Source: Megascapheus bottae (taxonomy: Eukaryota > Chordata > Mammalia > Rodentia > Geomyidae). Taken from it: a DNA stretch of 64,000 bases. Of the stretch, positions 33,590 through 43,436 are shown in pieces. The stretch covers positions 17,710,777 to 17,774,776 of the forward strand of contig JANJXV010000020.1 in assembly GCA_024803745.1 (NCBI GenBank), in the 5' to 3' direction. The notes under the pieces were generated by a model. The model had not been told where the DNA came from. It worked only from the letters and a program-made list of their open reading frames with translations, and did no database searches. The stretch's first letter is position 1. Every line of letters begins with the position of its first letter. Both the position numbers and the translations under genes were made by a program.

Positions 33590-34785
33590 TTTCATATATT
33601 TTTATTGTAATTAATAGAAGGGTTACATGATATTTGCCAGATAGATGGTGCATTAATTCCCATACATTGATACCCTTTCACATGTCTTGGTCCCCATTTC
33701 CCTCCCCCCCTACCCCACCCCTCATCTTGTTTTCCCCCCTTCCCTATCCTATTTCAAATAACCAAATACAAATATGTCCAATATATCAGATAACAAAGTG
33801 AGATACTATAACAATATGAGATAACCAGGGGACAGCAAAAGAGATGAGAGATAACTAGTACATTAAGGACAACAATCATTCCTTAGATGGCCTTTGTTTC
33901 TATATCTTAAAGATCCTTTCATTTAGCATCATACTATATGGCCTTTTGTATCAAGGTTTTGCTCTATTGCAAATCTCTGCTAGGAGAGCCCAAGGTTTCT
34001 ACTGATTATGACAAATGAGGGAAACCATTGAGCCTATGTTCCTTTGAGTCTGGCTTACTTCACTAAATATGATTTTTCTAAGTCTTTCCATTTCCTAACA
34101 AATGGGGCAATGTCATTCTTTCTGACAGCAGCATAGAATTCCATTGTGTACAAATACCACATCTTGTTGATCCACTCATCAACTGAGGGACATCTAGGTT
34201 GGTTCCATATCTTTGCTATGGTGAATAATGCTGCAATGAACATTGTTGTGCTAGTGGATTTAGTATGTTTTTGTTTCTGGATGATTGGGTAAATGCCTAG
34301 TAGTGGAATTGCTGGGTCATAGGGGAGCTCTATGTTTAGTCTTTTGAGGACTGCCTTACTGCTTTCCATAGTGGTTGAACGAGTTTGCACTCCCACCAAC
34401 AGTGTAGTAGTGATCCCTCCTGGCCACATCCCCTCCAGCATCAGTTGTTATTAGTTTTCTTGATCCTGGCCATTCTAACTGGAGTGAGGTGGAATCTTAG
34501 AGTTGTTTTGATTTGCATTTCTTTTATGACCAGAGATGTTGAGCATTTCTTCATGTGTCTATAGACCATTTTTGTTTCTTCTTCAGAGAAGACTCTCTTT
34601 AAGTCTTTGGCCCATCTTTTAATGGGATGGTTATTCCTTTGGAGATTAGTTTTGGATTGATTCAATTTTTTGAGCTGTTGATATATTTTAGATATGAGAC
34701 CTTTGTCTGTTGTATGGATAGTGAAGATCTTCTCCCATTCCGTAGGCTTCCTAATTAGTTTACTAGCTATGTCCTTTGCCATACA
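33590..34785 (-). mobile_element. 1.2-kb L1 with 12-bp TSD
   Basis: From the 3' UTR (TTATTGTAATTAATAGAAGG on the plus strand) to late ORF2 (CTATGTCCTTTGCCATACA). TSD ATTTTTCTTTTT at 33578-33589 and 34786-34797; it is low in complexity, so less decisive than others. Two adjoining minus frames (34441-34782, 113 codons; 34055-34441, 128 codons) are consecutive ORF2 C-terminal pieces separated by a frameshift. The second includes the [17 protein letters not shown] block. Confidence 0.88.
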
Positions 34786-34806
34786 ATTTTTCTTTTTCTA
34801 CAACAG

Positions 34807-34852
34807 TTTTAAAGGCTTTGAAATTTGACTTTTAAAGGCTTTGAGATGTGAC
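34807..34852. repeat. 23-bp tandem duplication
   Basis: TTTTAAAGGCTTTGAAATTTGAC is followed at once by a copy differing at two positions near its end (GAGATGTGAC). It lies between a minus-strand L1 and the CENPU retrocopy. Confidence 0.85.
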
Positions 34853-34878
34853 TTGGCACTACCTCTTTCTATAATTTC

Positions 34879-36370
34879 TTTTCTTTTTTTTTTAACAGAA
34901 TTAAAGTTTATTACTTAAGACACTAACTAACCAGAAAAGATGACTACAGCTTCTAAAGTGTTCAGATACTTAAAGTGGGTGGGGTGTTCATCTGAACCAC
35001 AAAAACATATCAAATTCTAATGATGAGATCATACATTATTTACAAAACAGTGAATGTCAGGAGTAACGGACAGGACGCTAAGACCGGCTCCACAGGCACA
35101 TGTTTCAGTCACTGCTCATCCCTTTCCCATCCAGAAGCTTCTCTAACTGCTGGTTGATGTTTTTCAGATGGTTTTCTGCTGCCAAAACCGTTTTTGCTTT
35201 AAATAACAGAGCTGGAAGGCTGGACGAATCATACGTTTCTTTTACGTTGGGTTCTTTCTTCCGGACATCTGAATAATCTTGATAAAGTTGCTTTAGATTA
35301 GGTAAGAAGCACATCACGTTGCTAAGAGATGACTTCCTCTCCTTAAGTTCATCATATTTTGTTTGTAGTTGTTTCAGTTGTGGCTGTAACCCAAGTAATT
35401 CATCTTGGACTTCAATTAGATGCTGCCTATTCCTTGCAATGTTGGTGATCGCCTTAGCATTCTTCCTTTTTAGGGTTTTCAACATCTGAGCTTCCTTGAC
35501 CATTCTGATGAGTTCTACTTTAATATTGAGGTAAAAGTTGGTGACAGCTTCTTTACAAACTGCAGAGTTGATTCTTTGTTCATACTGCAGGAAGATTTTC
35601 TCAAATACAGACAAGATAACATCCAACTCCATAATGTCACTGGCTTTCCTTCCTTCTAGACACCAAATATGCATACTCTCAGAAATATCTGAGTCTGTGC
35701 CTTTATTTCTTGGTTTCTTCTTTTTGCCTGGAACCACCATCCTTTTTCTCTGAGTTTTCAGTTGCCTTTGTGTTGCCCGAGTTTCTTTGTTGATGGTGCT
35801 GAGGAGCTTGGTACTCTCAGGAGTGAGGGCTTCAGACTGGGTGCTGAGGGGCTCAGTCCTCTTAGGAATGACTGCTTTAGCTGGTTTCTCTGAGAGTTCT
35901 GGAGATGGCACAGCTGGCGCAGCATCATGGTATTCTGGCCTTATTTTCTCTACTAACCACTTTCCTCCTTTCCTCGTATTCTGTGCTCTCACAGTCATCA
36001 CTAATAGACTTCAGTTTTCTTGTGGACTTTCTTGCACTAACACAGATTCATTTCCACTTGCTTCATTTTCAGTAGTTTTTGAACTTTGTTTCCTTTTTTT
36101 CTTGAGGAGTCGAGGACACAGGAGATGCACAGTCCCCGAACTCCTCATTATCAGCATAGATGGCAGTGCTGTGCAAGGGAGGGTCAAAGTTTTCGTAAGG
36201 CTCTTTGTCTTTCTCATTTCTGTAGATCACAGAATTCTCAGGAAAGTCAAAGACATCAATAGGCCTGGGCTCTTGAGTGGCTTTATCTTCCTTGAAATGT
36301 GTTCTTTCCGCAGCATTCTTTGGATTTTCTGTACTGGCTGGTCCCGGAGACCGCACCCACCAGGTAGTCA
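34879..36370 (-). pseudogene. CENPU: Processed pseudogene of CENPU
   Basis: CENP-U is a kinetochore protein of the CENP-O/P/Q/R/U complex. This is an intronless, dead copy of its mRNA. Seen: the minus frame 36001-35105 (298 codons) carries the C-terminal half, with coiled-coil blocks such as [29 protein letters not shown] and [20 protein letters not shown], ending at a TGA. The upstream minus frame (36434-36069) carries PIDVFDFPENS and PPLHSTAIYADNEEF. Tracing homology needs at least three frame changes, near 36085-36100, 36015-36030 and 35940-35965, plus stops, so no full protein can be made. After the stop come about 200 bp of 3' UTR, an AATAAA signal (complement at 34907-34912) and an interrupted poly(A) (poly(T) at 34879-34893), the signs of L1-mediated retroposition. 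Homology fades near 36360, close to the normal start codon region. No TSD was found. Confidence 0.92.
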
Positions 36371-39300
36371 CTGGTCCCTCAGTGGTTCTGCTACACAGAT
36401 TAATCACAGACACAAGGTGTTCTGAGTCTCCCAAGCATAGAGAAAAAGGGTATTCCTCACTTGGTAAACTGCTTTCCTCAAAGGAAAATTATTAACCAGT
36501 TTATATTACCAGTAACCTACCCAAGGCTAGCAAGTAAAAATAAATGTTTCATTTTACCGATGTTTTAAAGGCTCAAACCCAAGATTGGACAGCTCTTTTG
36601 GTTTGACCTCTGGAGAGAGATATCATAATGATAGTGTGGACAGTACTAAATGGACACATACTTGCCTAGAGCAGAAAGAATACAGGCGGGGTGCCCCAAT
36701 TTCTTCAAGGGAATGCCTTTCTTGTGAATAGAAGAGTCTAAATTTCTTCCTCATCAATGAAGTATGCAAAAGAAAAAAAGAGGAAATGAGGAGATATCAT
36801 GCCAAAGACACTTGGAAATGTTACTTATCTCCTGTGGTAAGCATTCGGTGTATATTTCAAAAAGGAGATACTGGTATGAGAATAGTTAAATGCCTCTTGG
36901 TTCCATCTATGTTTTCTTTTTTTTTTTTAAGGAAAAAATTGTGCTCTATATCAGCAAAAAGTTTGCCATGGATCAAGAGTAAATTTTTCTTCTGTCTTCC
37001 TCAACTGTGTTCGTTTTGCTTTTCCTCACTTTATCATAATTTTTTCTTCCTCTTCAACTGACACCTATCAAACTCAGGAGAACTTCCGTCTATACTGTTT
37101 TCCTGTTAGGATATCATGGAATATATGTCAAATATATGCCAATGTCCATACAGAACTATTTTTATTAGCTCTTTACTTTCTGTAGTAGAAATCCTTTATA
37201 GTTTGCTTCACTTTCTGTTTCTAAAATGTGCCACTTATGATCTTAATTTGTTTTCTTCAGAAAACCAGGTTAGGTTTGTTTTGTTATTGTGGTTGTAGTT
37301 GCTTATTTTCTATTGCCTGTCCTTCCATGGCTTTTCTGATTCTGTCTACTGGACTTTCATGTTTTTGTGGTACTCATCCTTGGGCTGTACCTTTTATGTT
37401 TTCTTATTTTGTTTTCTTCCATTATCTGTAATGTATTGTATTGAAGACATGTGATTACTCAGCAACAGACCACCTTGCTCAATGATATCTTGCTTTCTAG
37501 ACCCTTTATCTTACCCTTCAGGGCACTCTGTCCTCATTCACATTGAAGCATATTTTTGGTCACTGATGCACTTTGAGTCATCTAGAAATCTCATCTTGGA
37601 ATGTGTTATTGAAAGCTTTTCTTATTATACAACTATTTTTAAAGCCTTACTTATTAACAATCCCTAGAAACAAATTGCCATCTAACAAAGGACAGTTTCC
37701 AATGGGGCTTTGTAGCCTTTGGTAAACTCATTAGCACTCTGCTTTTGCTGGGTATTCAGGTATGAATAGATATCAGTTTGTTACTCTAGCCTGATATCAT
37801 TCCTACTAATTAAGAGATGAAGATTCTCTCTCAATTTTTAAAAATATAAAGTGTCCATGATGTGCCTTCTCTTGCATTTCCTACCCACACGACTCATGGT
37901 CAATTTTTTATCTGCCCACAGCAAACACTGGAGATGAGATTACTATATAAACATAAGTGGAATTTCTCTTTTGGGTAAGCTGAGTGGTCTGTGCTGTTCT
38001 TCCTTGGTAGTGGTAAGTGTGGTCACTATGCAAAAGAAGGCTTAACAGTGTGAAATCTCCAATCTGTCGAAGATGTAACACATTTGAGTTATTTCTCTGA
38101 TAAATACCCAATTATACAAACAAGTTAACACATTGAATACGCAGTGTTATGAGAAGGTACAATTATTTTTTCCCCTAGCTCATATTTCCTAAATGATTTT
38201 TGAGGATTTATCAGTAATGAGTTAGTTGCAGTTTTAAGCAAGCCAATTGGTATGCTGGTAGTGACTATTTTGAATTATAATTCTTCTTATGCACATATCC
38301 AATTATTTCTCATAGGAAAAGTTCATAAAAGTTCCTAACACACCAAAGCAAAGCCTTGGCTTCAGAAAATTTGCATACTTTGGAGTTTTCCCCCCGTTTT
38401 TCTTCCCCTTAATTGAAAGAAAAAGTTCAGCCAGTCTATAACAAAGTAACATGTCTATTCAAGTTAGAATGACATTAGAATGAAACTTTTAAAAGTCTTT
38501 GCCCACAATTCTCAAATTTTAAAATCGTTTCTTAAATTTTAAGAACTTACAAACTGACAACTAGGGTAACTATTCTCCTAGAGAAGCATATTGAGTCACC
38601 ATGAAAGTGAACAGAGTCTAGCCAGGTTAGATTTCTTAGATTCAGAAAAGATTTAGTATGAACCCTTTAGAGGTTATGTCAGGAAGCCGTGAGGAATGAA
38701 TTGCAATTTCGTGGTAACTGAGAAAATAGGATTCAGGTCACAGCAATATACTATAGATTGGTTCAGAGGTTGGCACTCCATTTAGTTTGGAATGACTACA
38801 TCAAAGTACTGTAGAAAAATAAGAAAAAGAAAGGAGCATCAATAGGAGGTTCAAAGATAGACCACGGAGAGGAGAAAAAGAAAGAAGAGGAACTATATTT
38901 TAGGGTTAACTTAGAGTACCATTAACAGATTCGGATTTTTAGTATATCTATATTGGTTCTGCTCAACTTTTCATTTTAATTACTTTATATATACATTATT
39001 TGATTACTTTCTGTGGAAATGAATGCATGAATGAATTCATTCTGTGGAATTAATGCAAGAAACTTATGGATATATGACTGCTTAGACTGATGATGTTTGA
39101 CTTTCAGTAATATTGTCAAGTGGAGTGCCTTAATATATTTTAAAGTTTCCTTGTATCCCAGATCTGTTACAAAACTACTTAGTATGCAGTTATGTACCTC
39201 TTGGAATGTGCTCTTTTGATCTGTTCTCTTAAACTAGCAATAGGACAATCTTACCTTAGCAGAGGGTAAGAGAGACTTCTTCTGTTCAAGCATGTCTATT

Positions 39301-39608
39301 GGTTAAACTCATTACTCACCCTATGGTGGCATTGGACTATTAATCTATTTCATATGAAAATATTAGATATGATATATCACTGCATAGGAATTTCATCATC
39401 CATTGCCTCAGTATTTGCTGGTTTGAGCCAGCAATATTCTTTGTATATAAAACAAATACCATCTAACACTTACTGCAGACAGGAAGAAGAATTTTGTCAA
39501 ATTTACAGTCTCCAAAGAAGCCAAGAGAATAATAGCATCCATACATACTACACTAGACACAAATATGAATAGGACAGAAGACTATAGGGTTATTTCCTGA
39601 TTCAGTAT
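36371..39608. other. Unique DNA, no gene seen
   Basis: About 3.2 kb without SINE or young L1 landmarks. Several frames of 60-90 codons between 36786 and 37667 are rich in Phe, Leu and Ser from T-rich DNA and overlap one another, with no recognised domain. Confidence 0.45.
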
Positions 39609-39750
39609 CCAGGAAGTGGCACTGTGGTTCAAAATGGTAGAGCAATAGCTTTGAACAAAATATCTCAGGTACAGCCCCCAGACCCCATGACTTTAAGTCC
39701 CATGAGTTTAAGCCCCATGACTGAACCACCCCCCACCCCAGCAAAAACAC
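39609..39750 (+). mobile_element. Geo-type right half of a SINE
   Basis: CCAGGAAGTGGCACTGTGGT, AAAATGGTAGAGCAATAGC and a duplicated AGTCCCATGA/AGCCCCATGA stretch correspond to the right module of the B1-Geo SINE without its left half. Confidence 0.6.
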
Positions 39751-41066
39751 AGCTCTGATTTAGTAACCAGAATATCACAACACTGAGAGGTTCTAACATT
39801 TACTATTACATGATAAATTCTTCCCTACTTTTGGCTAAGTGATAACTTGGTTAATCAACCTGTCTTGGCACAGTGGGCTGAGATTAAATCAATATCCTAA
39901 GAATGTAATGATAATACAAGCATTTCAGTGTTTTCCGATGCACCTGAGAAGAAACAATAACAGCAAATTAACGAACACTCAAACACAATTAGAGCTGAAA
40001 GTAGGATAGAATTAAAAGGTGTGGGATTCCAGATAATTTGCAATAATTTTATTTGATTTTCTATCATGCCTCACCCCTAACATGCTTAACTGTTGTTTTC
40101 CACACTAGAAAAAAATCCCTCTAAGGCATAATAGACTGGCAATCTATTAGTACATTATCTAGCTTAGAAAAAAATGTATTGCCATAATTATCAAAGCAGC
40201 AATCTAAACAAAAGTCATCAAAAATAAAGTGGCTCCTGTTCTCTTTCATCATGGCAAATGTACAATATAACATGAAGTACTTTCTTCAGAAATCAGAGGA
40301 CGCCACAGAACCTGCCTCCAAACCAATGCTGCCCAGCTCATCCTCCACCAATAACAACTTGACAGAGTGAACGAGTAACTTACAACTTAGTTAAAATTCA
40401 CTGTCATGCATCATAAAACCATAGTGATTACATTTTGAGTACGAATCAAAGTGTATGAATGTGGAGAAGGTCTGAAGTATAGGAGAAAGGATTGGGGCTG
40501 GGAAATGACAATCTACCTAACTGTAAATCTATATGTAATATTGAAGGAAAATAGGAAAGAAATCAAAAGTGAGAGGCAAAATGATAGGTGTTGGATGTTA
40601 AGCAAGGATTGAGGGCCTGTCTCAAACTTTCTGTGTAAATTTTTGTTGCAGTACTTGTTGCAGAATAGATGATCATCATTTTCTGTATACTTGATATCTA
40701 ATGAACTTCCACTCTTCACAAAGCAAATCAGATATTACAGATCCAAATTGTTATACCCCTTTCACAGTAGTTCTTCACAGATACACATTACTCTGGTAAT
40801 ACTGCCACTGGTTAAAATAGTGTTAGCACTCCTCTTGAAATTGCTTTCAGAGACCGAAGCGAATTTCTCTGACTGTCCCCAAGAGTGGCAAATCTTCATC
40901 TTTGACAGGAGATTTGATATTTTCTTAGCGCTTTCCAAAACTCAAGACTGGTGCATAAAGTAGTGGTTACAGAGGACTGGACTGTTTGGGTTTCAAAGAT
41001 AAGATGAGCTACAAAGTTATGATCCTGGATTCATCGCATAGCTCATAAACCTCTTTAGAAGGCAAT
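39751..41066. other. Unique DNA, no gene seen
   Basis: No repeat landmarks. Frames at 40513-40719 and 40691-40963 are short and unrecognised. Confidence 0.45.
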
Positions 41067-41153
41067 TACAAAAGTGCATTAAACTGGAGAGCTTTTGTAT
41101 GGCAAAGGACATAGCTAGTAAACTAATTAGGAAGCCTACAGAGTGGAGAAGAT

Positions 41154-41159
41154 CTTCAT
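41154..41159. repeat. 6-bp target-site duplication, left copy
   Basis: CTTCAT immediately before the 5' LTR; the second copy is at 43431-43436. A 6-bp duplication is usual for class II (betaretrovirus-like, ERVK) integrases. Confidence 0.9.
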
Positions 41160-41466
41160 TGTTGGGGGCCGAGTAACGCCATTCTAATAACTTTCTGCTG
41201 AGACCTGCAGTAGGGGTAAACAAGTGGACTTCTTTATCCTGCCCACCTGTTGTGCTGATAGGCTCCCGCACCCAATATAAGGAGGGGAGTTTTGGAGAGA
41301 GAGATTCCTGCCTTGATGAAGCTGTGTGGCGTTTCTGTTCATGCTCCAGAGAAGCAAGGTTGAGTGCAGGAGGACAGTGGACCCTCTCCTCTCACGGCTT
41401 GGACTGTTTGGGGTGTGTTTTTCCCCATCCCTCCTCAAGAGGGACTGGGGATGAAGGACCTTGACA
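41160..41466 (+). mobile_element. 5' LTR of the LTR element
   Basis: 307 bp starting TGTTGGGGGCC and ending CCTTGACA (TG...CA). A TATA-like AATATAAGG lies at 41274-41282, downstream of a TCCCGCACCC block. The 3' LTR differs by about 16 substitutions (my hand count), one 8-bp and one 3-bp deletion and a 2-bp insertion, roughly 5%, so the insertion is not very recent. Several differences are CpG decay. Confidence 0.93.
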
Positions 41467-41469
41467 TAC

Positions 41470-41490
41470 TGGCGCCCAACGAGTGGGGCA
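41470..41490 (+). promoter_or_regulatory. Primer binding site, tRNA-Lys type
   Basis: TGGCGCCCAACG lies three bases after the 5' LTR, followed by AGTGGGGC. It matches the start of the site complementary to the 3' end of tRNA-Lys. Compared with the usual Lys-1,2 site, two extra bases (AG) appear before TGGGGC, which would disturb pairing in this copy. Confidence 0.8.
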
Positions 41491-41529
41491 CGAAAGAGGC
41501 ACGACTGTGAGTTGAGCCAAGTGAGAGAT

Positions 41530-41990
41530 ACATGGAGGATAGACTGAAAAAACAGAGAAAAACTGAAAGGCACAAAAAGACTGAACAACCAGAGAAACCT
41601 GAAAGGAAAATACAGGCTAAAGTCGCTCACAGGGAAAAAGAAAAAGACAGGAAGACAAGGAGAAAGAGGAACAAAGAAAGAAAAAAGGTGGTAAACAAGA
41701 GAAAGGGAAGCAACTACCTACAAAAGTCAAAGAAGAAAAACTCCTCAAAGACTGAAAAACCAGGGAAGCCTGAAAAAAACACAAAAGAAAAAGGAGGGAC
41801 TGAAAGACCAGAGAAACCTGAAAGGAAGATAATGCAAAGAAAAAGAAAAAGGGACTGAAAGGCCAGGGAAACCTGAAGGGAAAATGCAGGCTGAAATTGC
41901 TCACAGGGAAAGAGAAAAAGATAGGGAGGAAGACAGACACAGGGAGAAAGACAAAGACAAAACTCCTCAAAGACTGAAAAAACAGCGAAT
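41530..41990 (+). repeat. GA-rich internal repeats of the LTR element
   Basis: A unit of the type GACTGAAA-GCCAGGGAAACC-TGAA recurs at about 41579, 41751, 41797 and 41852. A longer (~70 bp) version including GGCTGAAATTGCTCACAGGG occurs at 41579-41650 and 41852-41922. A 108-codon plus frame (41532-41858) runs through it, extremely rich in Lys, Arg and Glu. It looks like read-through of purine-rich DNA rather than a known viral protein. Such a tract could be a spacer, a splicing enhancer-like region or part of a packaging leader; none is shown. Confidence 0.75.
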
Positions 41991-42489
41991 GTGTGTGTGA
42001 AACAGATATTAATAATCATTCCCAGATCACCTCCGAAGCGCGGGTCACTTCGGGAGGAACCTCGTGGAGGGCGAGGCAATGTCCGAGGAAGGGAGGAACC
42101 TCGCGGGAGTCTCTGGCCAGAGCAGTAGGGCGAGGCCTATTTTCTAATGAAATGTCAAAAAAAATAATTACCTCGCGGAGGGCAGGGCCTATTTTCTACT
42201 TTTCAATGAAAGAGATTTTAGAACCAAAATGGGTTCAGACTGGAACGACCGTGAATGTGTGTGTGTAAGATAAATCTAAGTCTATATGGGAGTAAACAGT
42301 TTAAGAACAGGTGAAAAGCGCAGACTTGAGAAAGAGAATTAAGTGGTAGTGATTTAGAAAGCCTGTGTTTGGGTTCAGACTAGTTGAAAACAGGCTAAAG
42401 CTTTTTAAAGTCCCTGACAATATAGAGACGACGTCCCTGAGTCAGCTTGAAGAAGTTACAGAAAATGGATCTTCGCCCATAACCCCCTT

Positions 42490-43118
42490 AAAATGAAGGG
42501 ACCAGAGTCATTTTTGGAAAACAAAAAGGGGGGGACTAGAAGACTCCTCTAATTCTTCCATTGCCCTGCTATTCACTATGGATTGTGTGAATGTTGTTTT
42601 CTTAGTTAATGTTGGAATGTTTTCCCTATTTTCTCTGTTGTAGTCAGAGCCACTCAGTATATACTAGTGCCTGTTGAGGCAGAGGAGAATGCTTTCCTGC
42701 TCATCAGTAAAAGAGACTTTGGTGTTTTCCTGCCCTTACTGCTGCGAGTATTGTCCTTGCCACTGTGGTTCCTACAGAGAATGCTTTGAATGTGAGGACT
42801 GGAATTATGTGCACAAATGACAATATTCTAACTTTGGGTGATTGTTATCTTGACACTATTTTGGGATTGATCAGTTTGGATTTGTTTTTATGCACTATAA
42901 TTGTAATATGTCTATTGCCTGCCTACAAAGTCAATGCAGAAAGTGAAGGCTAATGCGACAGGCATTTGCTCCCATGGAAATGGATGCTCCCCTCAGGTCT
43001 GATTTGCTTAAATGGACCGCTGGTAGCCTACTAATGAGCTTGGAGACACCTAAGACAGGCACAGCCGATCTAATATGGTGGTAGCCCCACATATACTAAG
43101 TTTTGTCCTTTTTAAGAT
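42490..43118 (+). other. 3' interior of LTR element, coding remnant uncertain
   Basis: One plus frame, 42765-42953 (62 codons, open further upstream), has two hydrophobic stretches, the second around residues 30-50 resembling a membrane segment. Its place just before the polypurine tract is where a betaretrovirus would keep the end of env. I see no decisive motif, so an env remnant is only a possibility. Confidence 0.35.
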
Positions 43119-43132
43119 AAAAACGGGGGAGA
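43119..43132 (+). promoter_or_regulatory. Polypurine tract
   Basis: AAAAACGGGGGAGA directly abuts the 3' LTR. It is purine except for one C, as expected for the plus-strand primer of a retroviral element. Confidence 0.85.
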
Positions 43133-43430
43133 TCTTGGGGGCCTAGTAACACCATTCTAATAACTTTCTGCTGAGACATGTAGTAGGGGTAAACAAGTGG
43201 ACCTCTTTATCCTGCCCACCTGTTGTGCTGATAGGCTCCCGCACCCAATGTAAGGAGGGGAGTTTTGGAGAGAGAGAGATTCCTGCCTTGATGAAGCGTT
43301 TCTGTTCGTGCTCCGAAGCAAGGCTGAGTGCAGAAGGACAGTGGGCCTTCTCCTCTCGTGGCTTGGACTGGTTGGGGTGTGTTTTTCCCCATCCCTCCTC
43401 AAGAGGGACTGGGGATGAAGGACCCTGACA
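43133..43430 (+). mobile_element. 3' LTR of the LTR element
   Basis: 298 bp, ending in CCCTGACA. It begins TCTTGGGGGCC, so the terminal TG is changed to TC. The TATA-like site is altered to AATGTAAGG (43247-43255). It lacks the 8-bp CTGTGTGG-type segment present in the 5' LTR. Confidence 0.93.
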
Positions 43431-43436
43431 CTTCAT
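43431..43436. repeat. 6-bp target-site duplication, right copy
   Basis: CTTCAT immediately after the 3' LTR, followed by CAACCATACAACAG of the interrupted L1. Confidence 0.9.

Larger units (their letters stand above)
41160..43430 (+). mobile_element. Non-autonomous class II LTR retroelement
   Basis: A 2.27-kb element with 5' LTR, primer binding site, a 1.65-kb interior, polypurine tract and 3' LTR, flanked by CTTCAT. The interior is much too short for gag-pro-pol and I see no reverse transcriptase, protease or capsid motif in any frame. It holds a GA-rich repetitive stretch (41530-41990), a GC-richer segment (about 42030-42190) and a more ordinary 3' part. Known analogues are defective elements mobilised by the proteins of an intact relative (for example ETn with MusD in mouse). 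Class II placement rests on the Lys-like primer site and the 6-bp TSD; I cannot name the family. Confidence 0.88.

Noticed and set aside
35105..36001. Long minus frame as a functional CENPU gene
   Set aside because: No introns, three frame changes upstream, and a poly(A) tail with polyadenylation signal show a processed pseudogene.
35787..36425. 212-codon plus frame opposite the CENPU copy
   Set aside because: Antisense shadow of the pseudogene; low-information Leu/Ser/Phe-rich protein with no domain.
41532..41858. Lys/Arg/Glu-rich frame as a gag gene
   Set aside because: No matrix, capsid or nucleocapsid motif; the composition follows directly from GA-rich repeats. Kept only as a finding.
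41184..42079. Long minus frames rich in Phe, Ser and Leu across the LTR element
   Set aside because: Antisense of the GA-rich stretch and the LTR; three overlapping frames with the same composition bias.
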